Made by a program: the position numbers and the translations under genes. Shown piece by piece: positions 35,012 to 46,468 of a stretch of DNA of 64,000 bases. Location of the stretch: contig MU626331.1 in assembly GCA_025603075.1 (NCBI GenBank), positions 31,758-95,757 of the forward strand. Direction: 5' to 3'. The notes under the pieces are model-generated. The model was not told the origin of the DNA. It saw only the letters and a list, made by a program, of their open reading frames with translations, and ran no database searches. Each line of letters begins with the position of its first letter. Position 1 is the first letter of the stretch. Source of the DNA: Neoconidiobolus thromboides FSU 785. Taxonomy: Eukaryota > Entomophthoromycota > Entomophthoromycetes > Entomophthorales > Neoconidiobolaceae.

Positions 35012-36781
35012 ATGTCTATTAAACAAATTATACTAACCAGCAGTAACAATTATAATACAACAACAACAAGTAATAAATTAAGTTATCGTTGTGATCAATG
35101 TAATCATCGATGTATAAAATGTGATAAAAAACAACCAAAATGTAGTAGTTGTATAGCAGCCAATATTGAGTGTACTTTATTACGTAGAATAAAAAACAAA
35201 AAGCAATTGGCTCATATACAAGGAATAATAACATTTGATTCAACAAATAAAAATAAATTAAAATATCAACAATACCAGCAATTAGAAAATATTCAATCAA
35301 ATTTGAAAACAATAAAAGATAAAGATATTGATATTATTATTAACTTAATGCATGAAATAAAAAATAAAAATATATTGTCCAATTTATTAACTTTATTACA
35401 ATATCCTAATTACTCTATACCAAATAAAGGAATTCAATTTTTATTAAGTTTATTAACTCAATTAAAATTCAAGGTTAATAATAAACAACTTAAATTAGTT
35501 ATAAAAGATATAAAATTTAACTATCACTTAAAATATAATCCGATATTATCAGAAGCAGTTAATTTATTTTTTAAATACAAAAATCAACTATTCTCTTGTT
35601 TATTAATAGAAAAAAAAGATTATAACAATTTATCATTAAATTTAAAATTGATTATACTATCTTTAGGTTTATATTATCAAAACAAAACAGAAGCAGTAAC
35701 TCAATTACTCAATTATTTAAGTCATCAATTATATTTACGTTTTAATAATATTCTTTCTATTCCACCTACATTAATTAATATACAAACTATATTATTATTA
35801 TTAAATTTAAGATGTTTTAAATGGGTGAATCAATTTTATTCTTATTTATTATATTATTGTATGTCATCAACTTATGTCTTAGGTCTTCATTTGCCAATCA
35901 AATCAACGAATATAAAATTCAAATTATCACGTCAATTAATCTTTAATTATTTAGGTTTTCATACAGCCTATACTTCCATATTAACTTTTTCTTATATACC
36001 TGTATTTGTACCCTATAAATCTAAATATCGAAGTTATCATCAATTAAAAGAAGGCTCGATTTTAACTTTATTGAGAAAGAAGGATATTGGCGATGCTGAG
36101 GGTTCAATTCAATATACTTTATTATTTAATGACTATTTAGCGGATTTAGCACCAATCTTATTGAAATGTAGTATCTTAAAAGACCAAGTTATTAAAAAAA
36201 AAGAAGATTTTAATAGTTTATTATTACAAATATTACAATTATTCAAAAGAATTGAAAAATCAAAAAAACAATATTTGAATTTATTAATTACCTGGAATGA
36301 CAATAATTCTTCCACTAAAGCCACTTCTCAAATCTTACAATCAATGCAACAAAACATTCTGATCTTATCTCATTATACTACTTTTTTTTTATATTCTTTA
36401 AATTTTTACCATTCTAATCCATTAGCATCTAAACTTAAAAAGAAATCTTTCCAGCTTATCTCTTCCTGCCTTCCACACATTAATTCCACTTACAAAAATT
36501 TATTACAATTATGTTTTTATGAAGTGAAACAAGTAATTGTGTTATGTTCTCAATTAAATGGTTACTATTTTGAACATGTATTAGTAACTATGTTAGTTCA
36601 ATGTATTGTGTTTTTAATTCGATTTCAAAAGGAAGAAGAGGCAGAATTGGAAAAGATGGAAGAAGCAATTAAATTGGCACAAGAAACAATGACAAGATTA
36701 AAACAATTTCCTCATTTAGTGTCCTTAGTTGAATATAATAATTCGTTTTTAAATCAATTAAATAAGGTGGAAATAAATTAA
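35012..36781 (+). CDS. Zn2Cys6 transcription factor, paralog 2 (intronless)
   Basis: A 589-residue regulator with the zinc cluster at C27, C30, C37, C44, C47 and C54 (RCDQCNHRCIKCDKKQPKCS and following SC...C), plus one extra Cys at 34. A basic RRIKNKK linker follows. The rest is helical and rich in Leu, Ile, Asn and Lys, and collinear with paralog 1, including PNYSIPNKG / PSPFQISSN and LLFNDYLADL / LIFNDFISEF. The gene lacks the intron found in paralog 1. Near the C-terminus there is a charged helix (QKEEEAELEKMEEAIK). Strong codon bias to A/T. Function and targets unknown. It precedes SKI2 by about 170 bp in the same direction. Confidence 0.9.
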   Translation: MSIKQIILTSSNNYNTTTTSNKLSYRCDQCNHRCIKCDKKQPKCSSCIAANIECTLLRRIKNKKQLAHIQGIITFDSTNKNKLKYQQYQQLENIQSNLKTIKDKDIDIIINLMHEIKNKNILSNLLTLLQYPNYSIPNKGIQFLLSLLTQLKFKVNNKQLKLVIKDIKFNYHLKYNPILSEAVNLFFKYKNQLFSCLLIEKKDYNNLSLNLKLIILSLGLYYQNKTEAVTQLLNYLSHQLYLRFNNILSIPPTLINIQTILLLLNLRCFKWVNQFYSYLLYYCMSSTYVLGLHLPIKSTNIKFKLSRQLIFNYLGFHTAYTSILTFSYIPVFVPYKSKYRSYHQLKEGSILTLLRKKDIGDAEGSIQYTLLFNDYLADLAPILLKCSILKDQVIKKKEDFNSLLLQILQLFKRIEKSKKQYLNLLITWNDNNSSTKATSQILQSMQQNILILSHYTTFFLYSLNFYHSNPLASKLKKKSFQLISSCLPHINSTYKNLLQLCFYEVKQVIVLCSQLNGYYFEHVLVTMLVQCIVFLIRFQKEEEAELEKMEEAIKLAQETMTRLKQFPHLVSLVEYNNSFLNQLNKVEIN

Positions 36782-36953
36782 TTGATAAATGACGTGAGAT
36801 TCGCTTTTTTTTAGTAAAAGGATAAAATCACAAAACAATAAAAAAAAGTTCGAAATTTTGTTTAATTTTTATTTTTTGCATCTTTTTTTTGAAAAAAAGT
36901 AATTTGAATATTTGATATAGTATAAAAAATCGATTAAAATAATTGTATTATAG

Positions 36954-39900
36954 ATGAGTAAAGAAATAGACTTTAATGAGTTACAAAAAGTAATTCTTAT
37001 ATTAAATCAACTTAACTTATTAATGACTAATATTGATAAAAAATAGACATTTTTGAAAAATTCAAAACTTGAAGATTCAGATTTTTTAGCTTGGTTAAAA
37101 CAAACCTATCTTCAACCAGATAATAAGATTCCTATTGAATGGTTAGATAAATTTCAAAGGTAAAGTTTAGCTTTTGCTATTATCAATTAAATCAAAACTA
37201 ATGATAATAATGTTTTTTTTCTTATATCCATTCAAATAGTCATGATTTTTCCAGTAAATTTGATAATCCAGAAGCAGTATTAGAAGAATATGAATTATTA
37301 CTTCCAACACAAAACGAAGAAGAAGGAGTCAATCTATCAATGGAATTAAATTTTTTACATGATCAAAAAGATTTCAAAGTTTTAAAATTTCAAGAGGTAA
37401 TTTTATTAAACATATCAGTTAAAATAAACAATAATATTTTTATATTAAATAAAGGAATTTATTGAAGATAATTCACTTCCTTCAAGCAATCATGTTACAA
37501 ATACTCAACGTCAAGTCGGTAAAAATTTTATTCGGGGTAGTTTAAATCAAGCACCTTTTTTACCAGGTAAATTATGGATTATTATTAACTAATGAAAAAA
37601 AATTAATATGAGTAATATTTATTTTAGGCGGTTTCGAATTGGAAGAATTAATGAATGAAAAAGAAGATAAGTTTGAAGATTTGTTAGATTCTATTGAAGG
37701 TTTACAACATTCTGGTAAATAATTCATTCTTTCTTTAATAATAATATAATTTGTATTAATAATTAACTATCCCTTAATATTAATAGATCAATATAAGCAT
37801 AAATTACCAGAATTGGAAAGAGGAATTTATTTTAATGAAAATGAAGAAATAAATGAAAGTAGAATAAATGAATTTGAAGATAAAGATGAAAATAAAGATT
37901 TTTCAATAAATAATGAAAATTTTGATTTAGATGACATTATGGGTAACTTTGATGAAGATGATTTATTTTCAAATTTAGAACCGTCAGATCAAGTAATATT
38001 TTTTATTGTATTTTAATTTTATTAATGAACTATATAAATTTTGTTAAATAGGAAGAAGAAGAAATTATTGAAAAAGACAAAGAAATATTAGAAGAAGTTA
38101 ACCAAGAAGAATTAGAAAAAGAACAAGAGAATTCAAATATAGTTGAAAATAAATTACAAGAAAAAGAGGATGAACTTGATCTTATTATACCAGATAATGT
38201 AATTTGATATAAATAATAATAATAATAATAATAATTAATTAATTAATTAATTAATTAATTAATTCTCTACATTTAGGAAATTAAACTCTACACTAGCAAC
38301 AATGATCACACTATAGAACAAAATGAATGGGCTCATAAAGTTGAATTACATCAGTTACCTATTGATTATTCTTCAGTAGTGCCAAAATTAGCTCATGAAG
38401 TAAATATGACAATTAAATTCATTAACTCTATCTTAATTCTATTTATATAGTTTCCCTTTGAACTTGATTTATTTCAAAAACATGCTGTATATCATTTAGA
38501 AGCTGGTAATAGTGTCTTCCTTGCCGCTCATACATCTGCAGGAAAAACAGTAGTAGCTGAATATGCTATTGCCTTAGCTATGAAGCATATGACGAGGGCC
38601 ATTTATACTTCTCCAATCAAAGCATTATCGAATCAAAAATTTCGAGATTTTAAAGGTACTTTTGAAGAAGTGGGTATCTTAACTGGAGATGTACAAATCA
38701 ATCCAGAAGCTTCTTGTTTGATAATGACAACTGAAATTTTAAGATCTATGTTATATCGTGGTGCGGATGTCATTCGAGATGTAGAATTTGTTATTTTTGA
38801 TGAAGTACATTATTTAAATGATTTAGAACGTGGTGTTGTCTGGGAAGAAGTGATTATTTTACTTCCATCTCATATTAATATTATTTTACTTTCGGCAACG
38901 GTACCAAATACAATGGAATTTGCTGAATGGATTGGAAGAACAAAGAAAAAAGATATATTTGTTATATCTACATTACAAAGACCAATTCCATTAGAACATT
39001 ATATTTATGCGGAAAAAGAATTATTTAAAATTGTAGATAAATCAAAAACTTTTATTGAAGCTGGTTGGAGAGCAGCGAAAGAAGCTTTAAGTGGTGGTAA
39101 AGATAAAGATTTACCATCTAATCAACAACAACGTGGAGGAGGAAATTCAAGAGGAAGAGGCCAACCTAATCGAACCCATGTGACTCAATCTTTGACAAGA
39201 AATATCTTCCGATCCAATGATAAACAACAACAAAATTTATGGGTACATATGATTGGTTTTTTGAAAAAAAAACAATTGTTACCCGTGATTATTTTTACCT
39301 TTAGCAAAAAAAGATGTGATAGTAATGCAGCTAATTTGCCCAATTTAGATCTTACTAGTAATACAGAAAAATCAGAGATTCAGGTATTTATTAGTAAATC
39401 ATTAAACAAATTAGCTCCTAAAGATCGATTGTTACCTCAAGTGTTGAGAGTTAAAGAGTTATTAAAAAGAGGTATTTCAGTACATCATTCAGGATTACTA
39501 CCAGTAGTAAAAGAAATGGTAGAAATATTATTTTCCAGAGGATTAGTTAAGGTATTATTTGCAACAGAAACTTTTGCTATGGGCGTCAACATGCCAGCAA
39601 GATCTGTAGTTTTTAATTCGATAAAAAAACATGATGGTATTGAATTACGTTATTTATTATCTGGAGAATATACCCAAATGTCAGGAAGAGCAGGTAGACG
39701 TGGGTTAGATAAAGTAGGGATGGTAATCTTAGCTTGTCCTGATAATCATCCGCCTGATATGGCTACTTTAAAAACGATTATATTAGGAAAATCTAATCGA
39801 TTATCATCTCAATTTCGATTGACTTATAATATGATGTTAAATTTATTGAGAGTTGAGGCGCTTAAAGTAGAAGAAATGATCAAAAGATCCTTTGCTGAAG

Positions 39901-41568
39901 ATGGGAATCAACAATTGATGCCACAAAAGGAATTAGAAAAAAAGAAATTAATGGGACAAATGAATCAAATCAATGAATTACAATGTGATATTTGTGGAGA
40001 TTTACAAGAGTTTATTGGAAATTGCATTGAACTTCAAGAAACTACTCAAAAATTATTTAATGTTATTATGAGTACTCAGTACGGGAAGAGTGTGTTTTGT
40101 CAGGGAAGAGTGATCCTTTTGGATCATCCTAATTATCGAGGGAACTTGGCAGTGATTATTAAAATGACCCAGAATAAAATGAAATCTTTATTGAATAATA
40201 GTAGGGAAAATAAAGCAAATAAGTCTTTTCTTTGTTTTATTTTAACAGATAAGAAACAAATAGAACAAAAGATAAGTGGTGTACCATTTACTATGATACA
40301 ACTAACGGAAGAGCCTCATCATGCATTGGCAGAAGTTGAAATTAATAATATTCAAATGGTAACTAAAAAAACGATAGAAGTTAATAAAACTAAATTATTA
40401 GCGGGGAACAAATTAATTATTAATCAATTGCAAGAAGAATTAATTTCATTAAATAAACAATATCAACAATCAAAGGAAGAACTTATCATTGATTTTCCAG
40501 CCATTAAAAGTATGAATTTTTTTGAATTAAAAAATTCATTTTTATTAAAATATCAACAATTACCACAGTATCAATGTAATAAATGTCCCGATTTAAAATA
40601 TCACTATAATCAAGAATTTGAAAGAAGAATGTTAAATATTCGAATTAATAATTTAGAATCTGCTTTATATGGATTAAATTTAGATCTTTTACCAGAATAT
40701 TATAAAAGACTAGATGTATTAACTTACCTTGGATTTTCAGATGGAATCTCAGTTACCCTTAAAGGGAGAGTTGGATGTGAGGTAAGTGAATTTTATTCTA
40801 TAGAAATAAATTTAAAAATAGATATTAATTAGTATTATTTTTTAATTTAGATCAATTCTGTTAATGAATTAGTAGTTACCGAATTAATATTAGATAATTT
40901 TTTTGCACGATATGATTCGGAAGAATCGGTAGCTTTATTATCTTGTTTCTTATTTCAAGAAAAGAGCATGTATACTATTGATGAACAAGAAGAGCCTGTA
41001 TTGACTCCTAAATTATTAAAGGTAAAATCTAATAGTTTCAAAGTTACAAGATTCCAGTTTAAATTTTAGAGTTTTGTGATTTGTTAATAATTTCTATCAT
41101 AATATAGGGTTGCGATGAGATTGTAGCTATGTGTAGTAAAGTTGCTGATGCAATGATCCATTGCCATTTAAATATTGATATGGAAGAATACATTAAGAGT
41201 GTGAATTTTGGATTGGTTCATGTAGTTTACGAATGGGCTAGAGGCATGGTAAATCTCAATTTTTAAATTAATAGTTAGTAGTTCGTTTATATTAATTCAT
41301 TTCTCTTTTTTTATTTAGTCATTTAATCATATCACTACAATTACAGATGTGGCAGAAGGTAGATATTTTTATTTTGAAGATAAATGATTTTGATTTATTT
41401 ATTCTTTTAGGTTCCATTGTAAGGACAATAACTAGATTAGACGATACTTGTAGAGATGTTAGAAATGCAGCTCGATTAATTGGAGATAATGAACTATATG
41501 CTAAAATGGAAGCAGCAAGATTATTGATTAAAAGAGATATTGTATTTGCTACTAGTTTATATTTTTAA
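36954..41568 (+). CDS. SKI2: SKI2 RNA helicase (13 exons)
   Basis: The DExH helicase of the cytoplasmic SKI complex, which feeds mRNA 3'->5' into the exosome in turnover and quality control. Exons: 36954-36989, 37047-37159, 37240-37396, 37455-37566, 37628-37714, 37787-37992, 38052-38198, 38277-38399, 38451-40781, 40851-41021, 41108-41248, 41319-41358, 41411-41568. They sum to 3,822 nt (1,273 residues), matching the family length. Acidic N-terminal region to about 300; motif I AHTSAGKT (353-360), YTSPIKALSNQ, DEVH (444-447), SAT (475-477), motif VI QMSGRAGRRG (about 736-745). An Arch-type insertion follows, then the C-terminal EGSIVRTITRLD and RDIVFATSLYF, both diagnostic of Ski2. Exon density is highest at the acidic 5' part. 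It converges with the P450 (152 bp between ends). Confidence 0.97.
38212..38264. repeat. AAT and AATT microsatellites in SKI2 intron 7
   Basis: An (AAT)n run followed by an (AATT)n run within the 78-nt intron 38199-38276. Seen directly. Confidence 0.9.
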
Positions 41569-41720
41569 GTAAAAAAAGGAGAAGATAAAGAAATAATAAT
41601 AAAAAAAGTAAAGTTCTAAATTGTAAGCTAAATTGTTTTTAACATTTTTATTATTTTTAGTTTTAAATCAAATAACTTTGCCTCAAGCAATTTATATTAT
41701 TTGGTTCCAAAATCCAAAAC

Positions 41721-43834
41721 TTAAGATTTATTACCATCTACTAAAAATTCACCTTTAGCTTTTAAAATTAAATTGTTGATCCCATATAATTGTAAATTGG
41801 GATCTTTTAAACTGAGCTCAAAAGAATAAACTAAAGAAGCTGTAATATTATATAATTGATACCAAGCCAATCTATGTATAGTTAAAAGTATATGTTAATT
41901 AGTAAATGTTACATGATAATAAAAATCAAGAACTTACGTTCTACCAACACAACCTCGTGGACCTAATGAGAAGGGGTAATAAGCTTCATGATTAATAAAT
42001 TTATTTTCACTATTGATCCAACGTTCGGGAATATAATCATTTGGATTCGGGAAATATTTCTCATAGCGCTGTAAACAATAATAACTAGTACCAACAGTAG
42101 TCTAATTTAAAATTAAAATTAAAATATTAGTTTCTATTATTAAATTAACAATATTAAATATAAGCTTACCCCTTCTGGTATATAATATCCTGAAACAGTG
42201 GCTCCACCAATTGGCGATGATCTTGGTAACATAATAGCTGCTACTGGATATAGCCTCATACCTTCACAAATGACTGCATTTAAATATGGACATTCATTTT
42301 TACATTGGTTATAATTGATTTCTTCTACGGAATTGAATTTATTTTTTAATTCGTTTTTAAGTTTATTGTATACGGGTTTATCCTTTAGTAAGAGATAGAA
42401 AATCCTAATAAGGAGTGTTATAGATAAAGTTGCTTCATATTCCTATTTATAGTTAATTACCATGATAAAGAATTGGCAGTAGTATCAATACCAGCTCCAC
42501 TAAATAAATTGATAAATATATATTAATAAGAAATATAATAATTAGTAATTTAATAAAACTTACAGTTGTAAAACAATTTCTTCAGCAACTTCACGTTCAT
42601 TTAATTTATTACCACTCTCACTATCTTTAGCTTCAATAAAAAAATCCATGATACTTTTACGATCAGAACTGGGATTATATGTTTCAATTTGTTTATAAGT
42701 GAACTAATGAAAGTCAAGATCAGTATTTATAGTTTATAATTATAGACTATTAAAACTACTTGAAATAAATTTTTAATACCAGAATCAGTATAAATATTTA
42801 TAGCGGGTAAAACACCTCTCTAATTGTATCATTAATGTTAATATTATTGTTATTATTGTTAGTTTATAACTTACCAATATCGAATGAAAAAAATAAGTAT
42901 CAATCCAATGAATAATTGGATGATCACTTCCCTTTAATATATCAAAGGATTTATTAAATAACAACATGCCAGTTACATCCTAAATATAAAATAAAATATC
43001 AATATACAAACAATACAACTATTATGTTCTAAATATTATTAATTATCATCATTAACTTACAAAAGTAGTATAATGAAACCATAAGCCTAAATCAATTTTA
43101 GATTGATTTTCTAAGGCATTTTCAATTCTTTGAATCAAAGGTAATACACCAGTTTGCTTTACTTTAGGCTCTAATTGTTGTAATTTACTTTCGGAAAAAC
43201 TTGGAGCTAAAATCTTTCTCTATTGAAATTAAAATCAGTGTTAATTAGTTGGAATTTCTTTTAAGTCCAATGAAATTCAATTTACTCTATTACGATGATG
43301 TTCTTTATTCCTAAACAAATAAGTATAAATAATTACTATTAATACCAAATTAATAAATATTTTGAACTTACAATGTACTAAACGTTGTTTCTCCAGCTCT
43401 ATGAAAGCCAGAATATAAAGTATCTTTTGGAAATTTATAAGTGGAATATATTTCTTTACATGCTTCTAAATTATTGAATGAGACTACACCCCAGCCTAAA
43501 ATAGTAATACTAATAAATACTCATTTGTTAATTGGGGTTTTATTATAATAACTTACTAACTCTAACTACTTCGCCATAATATAAATGCAAATAATAAACT
43601 AATAAATGATCCAATCCAGCCACTTGAATAAAGGTATAAATAAATGGAAATATTTGTAGTATTATTGGAGATGGTATCTCTTTTAGTGGAGTAACAAAGA
43701 GATTATAATAAACCTAGATAAAGTTCAAGGTCATAAGTTAATAAGTTGACTGATAAATTGAAACTGAAGTTTACTTTATAAAACCAAATAGCAATTAAAC
43801 TTAAACCCAAAATTTTCAAAAGATCGAGAAACAT
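41721..43834 (-). CDS. Cytochrome P450 (12 exons)
   Basis: A haem monooxygenase with an N-terminal membrane anchor (LLKILGLSLIAIWFYK), of about 468 residues. Exons on the minus strand: 43834-43775, 43713-43557, 43495-43384, 43310-43286, 43219-43061, 42979-42875, 42819-42760, 42703-42564, 42499-42461, 42404-42170, 42101-41938, 41871-41721. The sum of 1,407 nt keeps frame. Landmarks: proline-rich hinge PLKEIPSP, I-helix GAGIDTT, K-helix EGMR, PERW, and haem loop FSLGPRGCVGR with the axial Cys. The exon 3 donor reads GTTTTA. The better GTAAGT 14 nt downstream would leave an in-frame TAG, so this junction needs transcript support. Substrate unknown; microsomal location inferred. A TATA box lies 48 bp upstream. 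Confidence 0.92.
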
Positions 43835-43881
43835 TATTTTCAAAAAAAGAGATTAAAACAATAATTATGCTCTTTAGTCAC

Positions 43882-43889
43882 TTTATATA
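43882..43889 (-). promoter_or_regulatory. TATA box of the P450 gene
   Basis: TATATAAA on the minus strand, about 48 bp upstream of the ATG. Confidence 0.5.
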
Positions 43890-44710
43890 CCTTTTTAGAT
43901 ATTAAAATTCGAATCTTCATGCAGTTATTAATAGAATAATTACAACTTTTGAATTCTATATTAGGAATTTATTGACTTATTTTTTACTTATGAACCTTAT
44001 TATTCAATAACTTATTTATTTATTTCATTTTATGTTATTATTATTTTATTAGAACTGTCATTCCGCTTAATGCCCCTTTCTTTTTTATTCTTAAATAGTT
44101 TCCAAAAAATCATACTTGCAAAATATCTAATTATTTTTTAATTAGAAATAAAGTTTCATTTGAAACAATTTTAATAATTTACCATCATCTTCATCTACTT
44201 TGTTTAGTAATAAAATCATCTCAGATTTTCAAGGGAGGCATTAATTAATGCATTGATGAAAAAATAAGGGAGTTGACCCAATTTTGACTTTATGTTAAAA
44301 GTTAGACATTTTAAAAAAGAAATGTAAATGTTTAGGTTAAACTATTAACTAACTTTGAACAAGAAATTTCTAATTCATCATTTAAAGTGGCAGTATATGA
44401 ATAGAAGAACTCATTTTTGTATTTTAAAGTAAAGCATTTTGTCTTTTAAATAGAACTCTATTCTCTTTTTTGAAAAAAAGACTAATTTATTGAATTATTT
44501 TATTTTATATTGATTAGATTAGATTATTCTTTTTAATTCTTTTTAACTTATATGTTAATTTTAATATTTCAAATAAAATTAAAAGTAAGGAATATTTACA
44601 ATCAAAAGTGGTTATATAAAAATAAAAGTATCAGTTTTACGATTTTAAAGGTAAATCGATTGATACTTTGATGTATAAAAATAAAGGATAAAAGCTGGTT
44701 AATATTATAT

Positions 44711-44817
44711 ATATGGGAGTGTTTTTTTTGACTTCATTGTTTTTTCCATTTTTCAAGCGCTATTTAAGCGGAAAATTTGTTGGTAAAATTCTTAAACACA
44801 AAAATACATCCCCATAT
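44711..44817 (+). mobile_element. MITE-like element, copy 11
   Basis: 107 bp with ends ATATGGGAGTGT and ACATCCCCATAT, core CAAGCGCTATTTAAGCGG. One of the best-kept copies, used with copy 9 as reference. Confidence 0.85.
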
Positions 44818-45116
44818 ATACTCAAACCAGGTTTAAGCAAATTTATAATTTTTTAGTTTTAATTTGAATTTTGCAATTTTTGCAATCTATCTATTTCTTA
44901 AAAAAATCACTTTCACTAATAACAACTCAATTTCACTAACCAAACAGTTCAGTAAAAAAAATTTCAAATTATTTCAGTATTATTTAGTAAATTAACTAAA
45001 ATATTTTGGGCAAAAAAAATAATTTTAAAAAATGTTTCGAAAAAAGTAGGTAAAAAAATAATCAAATAATTACTCTTCACTCTAATTTCAATCCCTTTCA
45101 AAAAAAGTAAAAATAA

Positions 45117-45995
45117 ATGAGTACTGAACCCCAAAAAGTAGCCCATTCTAATCTCTAGCCATTTATACTAACTCATTTTTTAGCCCATTGATCTTACCAA
45201 CGAGATTTCGGATTCCGCTTCAGAGCGCGTGGATCATATTACTTATAAGATCTCAGCATTAATGAAAGCATTAGATGATAAAGATAACAAGTCATTTGAA
45301 AGTCATATAGCTCATACCACAAATCATATACAAGATAAAGTAATACCAAAGCTAAGTAATCAACAAGCTAGTCAAATATTAAATCAATTATTTGAAAATG
45401 TATCTCAACCTTGTAAAAGTATTAAAGTTCATTTACGTTGGGCTCAACAGATTTTAAAATTTCATCACGTTAGATTAAGTGAAGTAAGTTTTTTTATATT
45501 AATTTTTAATATTCTATTCTATTCTGTTTTTATTTTAAAAGTGAAAGAAACCGAGATCTTTAAAAAAGTATTAAAATAGATTTATGTAACTTATATTTTC
45601 TTTCAAAATAGGAACCTTGGGTGCTCGATAGCTTAAATTTATTTATCAGTAACAGTGATACTCGAGTAGAAATGAGTAATTTATTATCTAAGATAGAAAG
45701 TCGATTTGATCTCATCTTTGCCCAAAAAAGTTTACAAAAAAACCATGAGTTATTTGCTAGAGAAATTAATAAAAGAAAAAGAGATTTAGAAAAGGATCAA
45801 CTTATGGATGCCTCTGAAGAGGAAGAAGAAGAAGAAGAAGAAGAAGAAGAGCTTTATCAAACTTGGAATGAAAATGATTTATTGGAAGAATATGATGACT
45901 CAGAATATGAATCTTTATCTGATACGGCTCCAGATGTCAAAGACAAATTAAAGTTTAGGAAAATTCAAGAGGAGGAAAGTGATGATGAAGAATAG
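45117..45995 (+). CDS. Utp12-domain protein lacking WD40 repeats (three exons)
   Basis: Exons 45117-45137, 45184-45483 and 45612-45995 sum to 705 nt (234 residues). The first exon encodes only MSTEPQK. The body (about 30-150) resembles the small helical Utp12 domain found at the C-terminus of small-subunit processome proteins such as Utp5/WDR43. Its pattern is a run of helices with KSIKVHLRWAQQILKFHH, then LDSLNLFIS and ESRFDLIFAQK. No WD40 repeats precede it, and the upstream DNA offers no room or frame for them. The C-terminus is basic then very acidic, with a Glu run encoded by (GAA)n and ending EEESDDEE, typical of nucleolar proteins. A role in 18S rRNA processing is inferred. It could also be a free-standing paralog of the domain. 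Family call moderate. Confidence 0.62.
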
Positions 45996-46468
45996 ATAGA
46001 AAATAGAACGTTTATTATTGTATTAAACAAAAAATTTAAAAAGGGGTTATATGATTTTTAAATAAATTAAGATTATAAGAATTAGAGTATGAATTTTTAA
46101 TATAGAGTGCTATTATGTGTTTTGTTTAATAGTTATAGGATACTATTGCTTAATGCTATTTATGAATTATAAATATTATAAATCATTTATGATTTTTTTA
46201 TAGAGATAATAATTTTATAAATTTAGTATAGGTAATACAATTTTATAGCTGCTATTTCGCTTTTATTTAATGAAATCTCAAATGAATAAAATTTAATTTG
46301 GATTAAAACCTTTATCACTATTCAAATGATAGAAGTTAAGAATAAAAAAATAACGGTTTGAAAATGATACCATTTACTACTAATAATAGCTAATTTGTAA
46401 TAGCAAATAAATAAACAATAAGCTAACTTTTTTTGTTCTTTATAATTTTATTTTTACTAAAGGTAAAA
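45996..46468. other. Intergenic, Utp12 protein to SulP transporter
   Basis: 473 bp of AT-rich spacer, no element or gene seen. Confidence 0.6.

Larger units (their letters stand above)
43835..45116. other. Divergent intergenic region, P450 and Utp12-domain gene
   Basis: Holds the P450 promoter at the left and MITE-like copy 11 at 44711-44817. AT-rich, with no other gene. Confidence 0.6.
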
